A DNA stretch of 64,000 nucleotides. Origin: Paratractidigestivibacter sp963630635. Lineage in GTDB: Bacteria > Actinomycetota > Coriobacteriia > Coriobacteriales > Atopobiaceae. The notes beneath the pieces are model-generated. The model was not told where the DNA came from, did no database searches, and was given only the letters and a program-made list of their open reading frames with translations. The stretch spans positions 11,382-75,381 of the forward strand of contig CAVGOA010000004.1 in assembly GCA_963630635.1 (NCBI GenBank), written 5' to 3'. Below are positions 7,920-17,200 of this stretch, piece by piece. The position numbers and the translations under genes are program-made. How positions within the stretch are numbered: position 1 is the stretch's first letter; each line of letters begins with the position of its first letter.

Positions 7920-9995
7920 ATGGCAGCAAAAAGCACCGAGAAAGTTAAGAATGTGGTCCTTGTGGGCCAAGGCGGCGTGGGCAAAACCATGCTGGCCGAG
8001 GCTATGCTCCACCTTACGGGTCGCACGACTCGCTTAGGCGGCCACGCCGGCACAAAGCCCACGCTTGATTACGACGGCGAGGAGGGCGAGCGCGGGTTCT
8101 CGATCTCGACCGCCATCGCGCCCGTCGAGTGGGAGGGCACCCGCATAAACGTGCTGGACGCTCCGTGCTACCCCGACTTTGTGGGCGACGCCTACGCGGC
8201 AATGAGTGCCTGCGAGACGGCCCTGTTTGTGGTCGACGCGGCGTCTGGCCCCGGCACCATTACGACCCGCCTGTGGTTTGCCGCCGAGGAGCAGAGCCTC
8301 GCACGCGCCATCTTTATCAACCGCGTTGACCGCGCCGATGCCGATTACGAGGTGGCCTTTGCCACCCTGCAAGAGCGCTTTGGCTCCAAGCTGGCCGCTG
8401 TCACCATCCCCATGGGCTCGGGTGACGCTTTCTCGGGCGTCATCGACGTCGTGCACATGACGGCCCGCCACCTCGAGGACGGCAAGCCCGTGGTGACCGA
8501 TATCCCGGCCGAGTTCGTCGGTGCTGCCGAGTCTGCCCGCGCCCAGCTCACCGAGCTTGTGGTTGAGGCCGACGATGAGATCATGATGAAGTACCTGGAA
8601 GGCGGCGAGGTCACCCAAGACGAGCTTGAGGGTCTTCTCGCCAAGGCAATCGCCGAGCGCGTGTTTGTTCCTGTTTTCGCAGGTAGCTGCGTGCGCGAGG
8701 AGGGCGTCATCTCGTTTATGGACGCCGTTGTGTCCTGGTTCCCCACGATGGCCGACTTTGGCCGCATCCCGCTGGTCAACGGAGAGCAGCTGGACATCTC
8801 GGCAGACGACGACCGCCCGGTTGTCTTTGCTTTCAAGTCTTTGAACGACCCGCAAAACGGCCGCCTTTCCTTCCTCAAGGTCCTGGCGGGCACCATCACC
8901 CCTGGTCTGGAGCTTACCAACGCCCGCACCCGCAAGGCCGAGCGCCTGGGCCACCTCTACCTCATGTGCGGCAAAGAGACCAAGGACGTTCCCCAGGCCG
9001 CCGCGGGCGATATCGTGGTCGTGCCCAAGCTTGAGGCCCAGACCGGCGATACCTTGAGCGTCACCGGTAAGGTCGAGGCCGCGGCCTTCCGCTTCCCCAA
9101 CTCGCTGTACCGCACCGCCATCGAGCCCGACACTCGCGGCTCCGAGGGCAAGCTCTATGCCTTCCTTGAGAAGGCCGCCGATGCCGACCCAACCCTCAAG
9201 GTCTCCCGCGACGAGGATACCGGCCAGACGGTTATTTCTGCCATCGGAGAAGCGCAGGTCAGCGTGCTGCTTGACCGTCTTGAGGACCGCGTGGGCATCA
9301 CGGCCCACACCGTGGCGCTGCGTATTCCGTATCGCGAGACGATCCGGCGCGTGGCAAGTGCCCAGGGCCGTCACAAGAAGCAGACGGGCGGCGCCGGCCA
9401 GTACGGCGACTGCTGGCTGCGCATCGAGCCCAACCCGGGCGCCGGCTACGAGTTTGTTGACGAGGTCGTGGGCGGCCACATCCCGCGCGGTTTTATCCCC
9501 GCCATCGACAAGGGCGTCCAGGAGACCATGAAGGACGGCGTGCTTGCCGGCTTCCCCATGATCGACGTCAAGGTCGCGGTCTACGAGGGTTCTTATCACC
9601 CCGTCGACTCCAACGAGATGGCCTTTAAGACTGCCGCGCGCATTGGCTTCCAAAAGGCCGTTGAGCAGGCCGAGGCCGTGCTGCTTGAGCCCATGGCCCA
9701 CCTTAAGATCACCGTTCCCGACAGCTACGCCGGCTCGGTGATGGGCGATGTCTCGGCCAGCCGCGGCCGCGTTGAGGGCATGGAGGCCGGCTCTGGCGCC
9801 ACTGCCGGCCAGACCACCGTCGAGGCCACGATTCCGTACGCCGAGGTCACCGACTACGCCACCCGTCTGCGCTCGCTTTCGCGCGGCACCGGTGAGTTTG
9901 AGCTTGAGCTGTCTGGCTACGAGCAGGTCCCGCATGACATCCAGCAAAAGCTCGCGGCCGATTACGCCGCGCGCCGTGCAGCCGGCGAGAAGTAA
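7920..9995 (+). CDS. EF-G-like translational GTPase (divergent)
   Basis: A 691-aa protein with the full EF-G domain plan. The ATG at 7920 has a textbook ribosome-binding site (GAGGAGGC), so I discard a longer start at 7848. The G1 loop is GQGGVGKT where EF-G normally has AHIDAGKTT. The G3 motif is DAPCYPDF in place of DTPGHVDF, so the catalytic His is Tyr and the Gly is Cys. G4 is NRVD and not NKMD. Domain IV and V segments are present (GGAGQYGDCWLRIEP, HPVDSNEMAFKTAA, GRVEGMEAGSG). This fits the EF-G2/FusA2-like paralogues, whose role is unclear, and not the essential fusA. No rpsL, rpsG or tuf genes are nearby, in line with a paralogue. Confidence 0.85.
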   Translation: MAAKSTEKVKNVVLVGQGGVGKTMLAEAMLHLTGRTTRLGGHAGTKPTLDYDGEEGERGFSISTAIAPVEWEGTRINVLDAPCYPDFVGDAYAAMSACETALFVVDAASGPGTITTRLWFAAEEQSLARAIFINRVDRADADYEVAFATLQERFGSKLAAVTIPMGSGDAFSGVIDVVHMTARHLEDGKPVVTDIPAEFVGAAESARAQLTELVVEADDEIMMKYLEGGEVTQDELEGLLAKAIAERVFVPVFAGSCVREEGVISFMDAVVSWFPTMADFGRIPLVNGEQLDISADDDRPVVFAFKSLNDPQNGRLSFLKVLAGTITPGLELTNARTRKAERLGHLYLMCGKETKDVPQAAAGDIVVVPKLEAQTGDTLSVTGKVEAAAFRFPNSLYRTAIEPDTRGSEGKLYAFLEKAADADPTLKVSRDEDTGQTVISAIGEAQVSVLLDRLEDRVGITAHTVALRIPYRETIRRVASAQGRHKKQTGGAGQYGDCWLRIEPNPGAGYEFVDEVVGGHIPRGFIPAIDKGVQETMKDGVLAGFPMIDVKVAVYEGSYHPVDSNEMAFKTAARIGFQKAVEQAEAVLLEPMAHLKITVPDSYAGSVMGDVSASRGRVEGMEAGSGATAGQTTVEATIPYAEVTDYATRLRSLSRGTGEFELELSGYEQVPHDIQQKLAADYAARRAAGEK

Positions 9996-10027
9996 GGGCC
10001 GCTGCATAACCGCCGCATAGCCGCTAC

Positions 10028-10041
10028 GTACAACGTTGTAC
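10028..10041. promoter_or_regulatory. 14-bp perfect palindrome GTACAACGTTGTAC
   Basis: This perfect palindrome lies between the EF-G-like stop codon and its terminator. The half AACGTTGTAC recurs at 43318-43327, again just before a terminator. The centre AACGTT is like LacI-family operators, but the 3' position argues against a simple operator. Confidence 0.5.
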
Positions 10042-10046
10042 TCACG

Positions 10047-10085
10047 AAGCCCGGGCCGAGAAGTTCTTCTCGCCTGGGCTTTATC
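10047..10085 (+). terminator. terminator built from CGAGAAG/CTTCTCG arms
   Basis: AAGCCCGGGCCGAGAAG (10047-10063) folds back on CTTCTCGCCTGGGCTT (10066-10081) with one bulge and a 2-nt loop, followed by TATCTTT. The top of the stem is the word CGAGAAG and its complement. Confidence 0.8.
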
Positions 10086-10239
10086 TTTAGCTCGCATGCG
10101 CAGTGCTGACGCGGCCGCAATGGCTAGGAAACAAGGCGATGGGTATAACCTGGTAGAATCTTTCTTTTAAGCCGCGGACCCCAACGTCTAGCCCGCGGCC
10201 GCATCTGACCATCGACCCAAGGAGGTCGCGCAAAAGCGC

Positions 10240-11592
10240 ATGGACGTAGCTATTAGTATCGTCGTCACGTTTGTTCTCACCCTGGTAAACGGCTTCTTCT
10301 CGGCATCAGAGATGGCGGTGACAACCGCAAAGAGGGCCATTTTGGAGCCAGAGGCCGAGGAGGGCGACAAGCGAGCGAAGAACGCCCTTGACCTCTCGTC
10401 TGATTCCGACCAGTTCCTCGCAACCATCCAGGTCGCAATTACCCTTGTGGGCTTCGCGTCTTCGGCCTTTGCGGCCACCAGCCTTTCTGACCCGCTGGCC
10501 ACTTGGCTTGTGGGCCTTGGCATGGCCGAAGGCATAGCCGGCACCGTGGCCGTCGTGGCCATCACCTTGATCGTCGCGTACGTCTCGACCGTCATTGGCG
10601 AGCTTGTTCCTAAGCGCTTGGCCTTGGCAAACGCCGAGTCTGTAGCCAAGACCGTGGCCGGGCCCATCCGCGGCTTCATGAAGATCGCGACCCCGCTTGT
10701 TTGGCTCACCTCTAAGTCTGCCGCAGGCCTCTCGACCCTGCTGGGTATCAAATCGGCCGACGACCGCCAGGACGTTTCGGAAGAGGAGCTCAAGTACATG
10801 GTCACCGATTCGGACGAATTGTCCGAAGAGGAGAAGTCCATGATTCACGAGGTCATCGACCTGGGCGACACCATCGCCCGCGAGGTCATGATTCCGCGCG
10901 TCGACATGACGTCGATGGAAGACACCTCGACCTTGCGCGAGGTTTTGAACACCATGCGCAAGACGGGTTATTCTCGCATCCCCATCTACCACGAGTCGGT
11001 TGACCGTATTGTGGGTATCGCGCACATCAAAGACATAATCAAGCCAATCTTGGACGAGGGTAAAGAGAACGCCGCTGTTGCCGCTTACGTGCGCAACGCC
11101 GACTTTGTGCCCGACACCAAAGACATCATCCCGCTGCTGTCCGAGATGCAGACCAGCCACGACCAGATGGTCATCGTCGTGGATGAGTACGGCGGCACGG
11201 CCGGCGTCATCACGATCGAGGACATTGTCGAAGAGGTTGTGGGCGAGATCGAGGACGAGTTTGACCCCGACAATAAGTACCTGACCAAGCTCTCTGCCAA
11301 GGAATGGCTGGTCGACGGCCGTTTTCCCATCGATGACGCCATTGATTTGGGTTGGCCGCTGGAAGATAACGAGGAATACGAGACCATCGCCGGTTTTGTC
11401 TTTGAGTTGGCCGATAAGGTCCCGCATCCCGGTGATGTGGTGACCAAAGATGGGTACCAGTTTAGGGTGCAGTCGATGCGCGGCCGCCGGATCTCGATGA
11501 TTCGCGTCTTGGCGCCCGAGGATACGGACGAGAATTCCGTTGCCGAGGACGCCGCTGGCGACGAGAACAGCGACACTCCTAAGAAGGAGTAG
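10240..11592 (+). CDS. CNNM/HlyC-CorC family membrane protein with CBS domains
   Basis: A 450-aa protein of the DUF21-CBS-CorC_HlyC type. The first ~200 residues hold the CNNM membrane domain with several hydrophobic segments, starting VAISIVVTFVLTLVNGFF and including NGFFSASEMA. Next come two CBS domains (REVMIPRVDM and a second in KDIIPLLSEMQ...VDEYGG), then the C-terminal CorC_HlyC domain. Family members are linked to Mg2+/Co2+ transport; the old name hemolysin is misleading. The ATG follows an upstream AAGGAGG with long spacing. The gene is probably monocistronic or the first in a run with 11668. Confidence 0.9.
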   Translation: MDVAISIVVTFVLTLVNGFFSASEMAVTTAKRAILEPEAEEGDKRAKNALDLSSDSDQFLATIQVAITLVGFASSAFAATSLSDPLATWLVGLGMAEGIAGTVAVVAITLIVAYVSTVIGELVPKRLALANAESVAKTVAGPIRGFMKIATPLVWLTSKSAAGLSTLLGIKSADDRQDVSEEELKYMVTDSDELSEEEKSMIHEVIDLGDTIAREVMIPRVDMTSMEDTSTLREVLNTMRKTGYSRIPIYHESVDRIVGIAHIKDIIKPILDEGKENAAVAAYVRNADFVPDTKDIIPLLSEMQTSHDQMVIVVDEYGGTAGVITIEDIVEEVVGEIEDEFDPDNKYLTKLSAKEWLVDGRFPIDDAIDLGWPLEDNEEYETIAGFVFELADKVPHPGDVVTKDGYQFRVQSMRGRRISMIRVLAPEDTDENSVAEDAAGDENSDTPKKE

Positions 11593-11667
11593 AGAACTTC
11601 TGGGCGTATTAACTACAATGGACTGATGCTTGGTTCGTTGACCACAAAGAGTTAGAGGAGTCGCCAC

Positions 11668-12633
11668 ATGGCGCAGTTGTTTGATATCAAGAAGGTTGTC
11701 GTAGGCCCCCGCAAGCTGACCGCGACCGTGGTCGTGGCCGCAAACGCGCCACTGCGCACGGTCGAGGATCTTGAGGCAACCACGCGCATTTGGCAGCTTA
11801 TGCCGCAGCTTCGCGACCACGTTTGCCTGGGCGACAGCTCAGAGAGCTTTGGCGACGTCATGGGCGATACCGAGATCGCGCACCTGCTTGAGCACGTGAC
11901 CGTCGAGCTTTTGGCTCGCACCAACATCGCGGGCGACATCACCAGCGGCCAGACGGCCGAGGTGGGCGAGCGCACCTACGAGATTTCCCTGACCTGCACC
12001 GACGATGTCCTGGTGACCGGCGCGCTTTCGAGCGCGGCTTGGATCATGCAGTGGGCCTTCGCGGGCGGCGGCGAGCCTTCGCCCGACGTGGATGCCATCG
12101 CAGGTGGCCTGGTCGAGCTGGTGGCGAGCCTGCCCGAGGTCGAGGGCTCTGCGGACGCTGCGGGCGACGCGGCTGTCCAGGACGGCGAGGTGGCCGAGCA
12201 GGTCGAGGCCCCGGTTGACGGCGAGACGAACGCGGTGGCCCTGGCCGACGACGCGCAGGTCGAGGTTGCCGCCGAGGAGCCGCAGGGCGAGGAACTTCTC
12301 GCCGCCGAGGAAGCAGCGGCTGCCGAGAACGCCGTTGAGGCCGAGGCTGCTCCCGTCTATGAGTTCAACCCGCAGCAGGTAGAGGAGGGCGTTGCTCAGC
12401 CGGAGGCCTTTGAGGCTGCGTCCTCCGAGCCCATCGAGCTCGCCGAGCCCGCTCCGGCGCCCGTGGGCGCTGTCGAAGCCGCACCCGCCTATGTCGCCCC
12501 GTGCGACTACGCGCCCGACCCGGCCGCTAACTTTGTGAACGAGCCCGCGCCCGCACCTGCGGCCGAGCCGCAAACCAGCACGTTCGGCGACTGGGGCATG
12601 GAGAACATCCCGCGCCCCCGTCCCGTCCGATAA
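11668..12633 (+). CDS. protein with cyanophycin-synthetase-like N-terminal domain and acidic tail
   Basis: A 321-aa protein. The first ~155 residues (RKLTATVVVAANAPLRTVE, then LLEHVTVELLAR) resemble the small N-terminal domain of cyanophycin synthetases, but the ATP-grasp and ligase domains are absent. The remainder is a low-complexity tail rich in Ala, Glu and Pro, ending in a short motif WGMENIPRPRPVR. No signal peptide or membrane segment is seen. The ATG follows TTAGAGGAG. It lies 42 bp before the YtxH-like gene and is probably co-transcribed with it. The domain match is by eye and needs a profile search. Confidence 0.55.
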   Translation: MAQLFDIKKVVVGPRKLTATVVVAANAPLRTVEDLEATTRIWQLMPQLRDHVCLGDSSESFGDVMGDTEIAHLLEHVTVELLARTNIAGDITSGQTAEVGERTYEISLTCTDDVLVTGALSSAAWIMQWAFAGGGEPSPDVDAIAGGLVELVASLPEVEGSADAAGDAAVQDGEVAEQVEAPVDGETNAVALADDAQVEVAAEEPQGEELLAAEEAAAAENAVEAEAAPVYEFNPQQVEEGVAQPEAFEAASSEPIELAEPAPAPVGAVEAAPAYVAPCDYAPDPAANFVNEPAPAPAAEPQTSTFGDWGMENIPRPRPVR

Positions 12634-12675
12634 GCAAGTAAGTAGCACGTCAAACGCAAATATTTGGAGGATCTT

Positions 12676-13152
12676 ATGAGCAAGAAAACCCTTTCCTTCG
12701 TTCTGGGCAGCTTTGTTGGCGCCGCAGCCGGCGTCGTCGCTGGCGTGATGCTTGCACCCCGCTCTGGCGCCGAGAGCCGCGCCATGGCCGCCGATGCCAT
12801 GAACGACGCGTGGGATTCTGCCGTCGACACCTATGAGCACGGTGCCGAGGTCGTCAACGACAAGTTCAACGGCGTGCGCCCCACCGTCGATGCCAAGACC
12901 GATGAGCTTCGCGCCAAGGTTGACCTGGCCCGCGAGCGCATGGACCAGCTGCGCGACTCCCTTTCTGACGTTGTCGAGAACACCTCAGTGCAGGTCCAGG
13001 ACGCCGTGAACGGTGTTGCCGATAAGGTCACCTCGGCCGTTGCCGCCGCCGACGAGGCCGGCTGCGCCCCCGCTGAGGCCGTCCACGTCGAGGTCGTCGA
13101 GGAAGAGGCCGCCGACGAGGCCGATGAGCCCGCCGAAGACGCCGAGGCCTAA
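12676..13152 (+). CDS. YtxH-domain small membrane protein
   Basis: A 158-aa protein. The N-terminus has a Gly/Ala-rich hydrophobic segment (FVLGSFVGAAAGVVAGVMLA) followed by PRSGAESR, the usual YtxH pattern. A long amphipathic helical region with heptads follows (ELRAKVDLARERMDQLRD), then an acidic tail. The ATG at 12676 has a good ribosome-binding site (TTGGAGG). Such proteins are associated with envelope stress in other bacteria, but their function is unknown. It is followed after 6 bp by a PRC-barrel gene. Confidence 0.8.
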   Translation: MSKKTLSFVLGSFVGAAAGVVAGVMLAPRSGAESRAMAADAMNDAWDSAVDTYEHGAEVVNDKFNGVRPTVDAKTDELRAKVDLARERMDQLRDSLSDVVENTSVQVQDAVNGVADKVTSAVAAADEAGCAPAEAVHVEVVEEEAADEADEPAEDAEA

Positions 13153-13158
13153 AGACCC

Positions 13159-14208
13159 GTGTTTAAGGTAAGCCAGCTCATCGGCGTCAAAATCTACGTA
13201 GAGAAGCAGGCGCGGCGCTCTAAGAAGGACGCCGTGCCTGCCCCTAAGCTGTCTAAACTGGGCAAGGTCCACATGGCGGTCTTCTCGCCGGATGGAAAAG
13301 ACCTGGTAGGACTGCTTGTTCACCGCCCCGACGTGGTAGGCATGGTCAAGCGAGAGGACGCCTTTGTGGCGTGGGACTCGTTTGCGCCGTACGAGAAGGG
13401 CCTTAAGGTCACCCGCGACGGCGACGGCCTGGACGATGCGGCTCGCAAGCGCCTGGGCGTCGACTGGGACGCGTGCATCATGTGGACCGGCATGGACGCC
13501 AAGACCGTCAGCGGCAAGAAACTGGGCTACGTCAACGACGTCGAGTTTGACGAGAAGACCGGCAAGGTCTCGCGCTTCTTTATTGGCGACGGCGGAGTGT
13601 CGCGCGCCATCGTGGGCTCGTTTGAGGTCACGCCCGCGCTGGTAAGGGGCTACTCCAACGGGTTCATGATCTTGTCCGACGAGGCCGCAAAGCTGGAGCT
13701 TGACGGCGGCATTGCCGCAAAGGCGGGCGAGGGGTATGCTGCCGCCAAGGTCAAGGGTGCCGAGCTTAACAAGAAGACCACGGCGGCTACGGTCCAGGTC
13801 ATCGACAAGGGCTCGTTTGCGCTGGGCAAGGCCATTGGCAAGGCCAAGCGCGCCATTGAAGAGGCCACGGCCCCCGAGGAAGAGCTTCCCAATCCGCCGC
13901 AGGTAGAAGCCGCAAACGTCACGGTGTCCGAGCCGGTGGCGACGCTGGCCGACCCAACGGCAGACGACGGCCCGCAGCAGACCTTCTCGGCTAAAGACCC
14001 GGCCAAGGCCACGGCGGATATGCCGGTTAAGAAGCCTGCCGCGGCCGCCAAGAAGCCCGCCGCGGCGAAGACCGGCGCGGCCAAGCCTAAGCCCAAGTCT
14101 TCGGGCGACGCGAGCGCTAAGGCCGCCAAGGCCGTGGGCAAGCAGATCGGAGCCATGGGCAAGATGTTCTCTTCGTTTAAGGAAGAGTTCGACAAGGCGA
14201 GCAAATAA
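13159..14208 (+). CDS. PRC-barrel domain protein with Lys/Ala-rich tail
   Basis: A 349-aa protein that starts with GTG, 6 bp after the YtxH-like gene. The N-terminal ~170 residues contain two PRC-barrel-like halves: one with HMAVFSPDGKDLVGLLV, the other with GKKLGYVNDVEFDEKTGKVS. The C-terminus is a low-complexity Lys/Ala/Pro segment (KKPAAAAKKPAAAK), as in DNA- or membrane-associated tails. There is no signal peptide. The stop codon is 1 nt from the start of the GH3 gene, so the genes from 12676 to 17356 form an operon. The ligand of the PRC barrel is unknown. Confidence 0.7.
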   Translation: MFKVSQLIGVKIYVEKQARRSKKDAVPAPKLSKLGKVHMAVFSPDGKDLVGLLVHRPDVVGMVKREDAFVAWDSFAPYEKGLKVTRDGDGLDDAARKRLGVDWDACIMWTGMDAKTVSGKKLGYVNDVEFDEKTGKVSRFFIGDGGVSRAIVGSFEVTPALVRGYSNGFMILSDEAAKLELDGGIAAKAGEGYAAAKVKGAELNKKTTAATVQVIDKGSFALGKAIGKAKRAIEEATAPEEELPNPPQVEAANVTVSEPVATLADPTADDGPQQTFSAKDPAKATADMPVKKPAAAAKKPAAAKTGAAKPKPKSSGDASAKAAKAVGKQIGAMGKMFSSFKEEFDKASK

Positions 14209-14209
14209 C

Positions 14210-17200
14210 GTGCGCTTGAGTGACTTCATAAAACCCAACAGCAAGAAAGAGCGCGATGGGGGACCAAATAAGGGCTCCCGTCGCGTTCTTAGAATTGCAG
14301 GCCGCGTTGTGCTTGGCCTGCTTGTTATTGCATTGGTGGCGGTCAACGTGGCTCTTCTCGTCATGGGCGATACGGTTGAATCTTTTATTAGCAGCGAGAA
14401 GGTCGACATCACAGAAGAGGCCAAGACCGCTCTTATGGACGAAGGCATGGACCTGTGCCAAGAGATCGAGTCCGAGGGCCTGGTGCTGGCGCAGAACAAC
14501 AACAATGTTTTGCCACTGCCCAGCGATACCACCAAGGTCAACGTCTTTGGCTGGTCGTCGACCCAGTGGGTGGTGAGCGGCTCTGGTTCTGCTCAGATCA
14601 GCGGCACCTACACGGATTTTCTCGACTCCCTTTACCTGAGCGGCTATGAATACAACGACCAGCTTGCCGACATGTACCGCAGCTTCTACGGTGAGCGTCC
14701 GTACTGCAAGAAGTCGGGCAATGTCTTGGGCAGCCAGGCCGCCGGCGCGCTTAACACGCACTCGTATGAGTTCAGCCGCCTGTACGAGCCCAGCATCTAC
14801 GACCGCAACTACTACACGGCCGAACTTCTCGACAACGCCAAGAAGTTCTCGGACACGGCAATCGTTGTTATTTCTCGCATCACCGGCGAGAGTAACGACT
14901 GCCCGCAGGTTCAGTACAAGGTGACGCAGAGCAACGGTGCGGTTCAGACCGATACCACCCGCACCTACCTGGAGCTTTCCAGCGAAGAAGAGGCCTTGTT
15001 GCGCTACGTGGGCGCCAACTACGACAAGGTTGTGGTGCTGGTCAACTCGACCAACACGATGGAGCTGGGCGAGGTCGAGACCATCCCAGGCATTGACGCT
15101 TGCATGATCGTGGGCACTACCGGCGAGTACGGCGCGCAGGGCGTGGTCGATGCGCTGTGGGGCAAGGTCAACCCCTCTGGACGCTTGACCGATACGTACG
15201 CCTATGACTTGCGCACGGCTGCAAGCTGGGCAAACTCCGGCGAGATGGGCGAGGGCGTCTACACCAACAGCTCCGGTTTGTACCCTGCAGACGGCACCAA
15301 CAACCCTAACGTAGGAGTTACCGAGAAGTACGGTGCGGCCCGCTTTATCGACTATGTCGAGGGTATCTACGTGGGCTACCGCTGGTACGAGACGGCCGAC
15401 GCCGAGGGTTTTTGGGATAGCGTGAGCAACGCGCACGGTACCGGCTACCAGGGCGTTGTTCAATACCCGTTTGGGTATGGGCTTTCTTACACCACCTTCT
15501 CTTGGGAGGTCGTGGACCAAAACCTCGAAGAGAACGAGCGCGTCTATCGCGATTCGACTTTCACGCAGGTGGTGCGTGTGACCAACACCGGCAGTGTGGC
15601 CGGCAAGGAGGTCGTGCAGATGTACTGCACGACTCCGTACACGCCCGGCGGCATCGAGAAGGCCTCGACGGTGCTGGTGGCCTATGCTAAGACCGGCCTG
15701 CTTGCGCCGGGGGAGAGCGAGGATGTGGTCCTGAGCTTCACCCTGGATGACGTGGCTTCTTACGACTACTCGGATGCCAACGGCAACGGGTTTATTGGCT
15801 ACGAGCTTGAGCAGGGCACCTATACCGTGGAACTCAAGCACGACGCGCATACCGTTGCCGCGATCGACGGAGCCCAGACCAACCTTCGCGTGATGTACCG
15901 CGACATCCTGTGCGACACCGATCTTACGACGGGTGCCGTGGTGCGCAACCGCTTTACCGGCGAGCAAACGAGCGACGGCGTGTCCATCGACGGAAGCGAC
16001 TCGGGCGCCAACATCCAGTACATGACGCGCGCCGACTTTGCCGGGACCTTCCCGCGCAAGAGCGACGCCGATCGCGAGATGAGCGAGAGCATCGCGGCCT
16101 TAAACCTTTATGGCCAAGACCAGGTTGACGAGGATGCCCGTCTTTATCAGGACCTTTATGAGGATGACGAGCTGGAGGTGCCTGCCCGCACCCAGTCCGT
16201 GGCGTCCAGGCTGAGTGAGTACGGTCAGATTACCGATTTTGGCCGTCAGCTGGGCCTGGACTACACCGATACCGCTTGGGACCAGGTCATCAACAGCCTT
16301 TCTCTAAGCGACATGGAGAATCTGGTGCTGCACGGCTACCTGGCCACGAGCTCTATCGATGCGATTGGCAAGCCGCGCACCAAGGAGGTTGACGGACCTG
16401 CGCAGGTTGGCTCGTTCAACCAGCTGAGCTACGGTGTTGGCTACCCCAATCCCACGGTGTTGGCCCAGACGTTCAATGACAACCTGGCCTTGGAGTACGG
16501 CAAGCAGGTGGGCCAGGAGTGCGCCGCGATCGGCGTTGACGGCTGGTACGCTCCCTCGGTCAATATCCACCGCACGGCTCTGGGCGGCAGGAACTACGAG
16601 TACTTCTCGGAAGATGGCCTGCTCTCGGGCAATATGGGGGCCAATGTTGTGATGGGCTCCAACGTTACGGGAACGTACTGCTACATGAAGCACCTGGCCT
16701 GCAACAACCAGGACACCTACCGAGACTCTCTGTACACCTGGCTTACCGAGCAGACCTTGCGCGAGATTTACCTGCGCCCCTTTGCCATTGCGGTCAAGAA
16801 GGGCGAGGCCACGGGCATGATGACGGCTTACAACCGCCTGGGCGCGACGTGGGCCGGCGGAAGCAAGGCCCTGCTCTTGGGTGTGCTGCGCGATGAGTGG
16901 GGCTTTGAGGGCTCGGTTATCACCGACTACTGCGACCACCAGAAGTATATGAATGCCGATCAGCAGCTGCGTGCGGGCGGTAGCCTGTACATGGACGGCA
17001 TCTTTAGAAACGGCAGCTTTGAGTACTCGTTTACTAAGTCCGAGCTTGAGAAGGCCATCGCGGCTGGTGGCGAGCAGCGCGGAGCCGCGGTGAGCTACCT
17101 TACCAATCTGCGCCGTGCCTCTAAGGATGTGCTGTATACCTGGCTGCACGCGCGTGCAAGCAACATCGTTTACAACGAGGTGGCCGACCAGATGGGCTTC

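Noticed and set aside
8034..10097. Open frame of 687 codons antisense to the EF-G-like gene
   Set aside because: Same type of shadow; the sense strand has a clear ribosome-binding site and translational GTPase motifs throughout.
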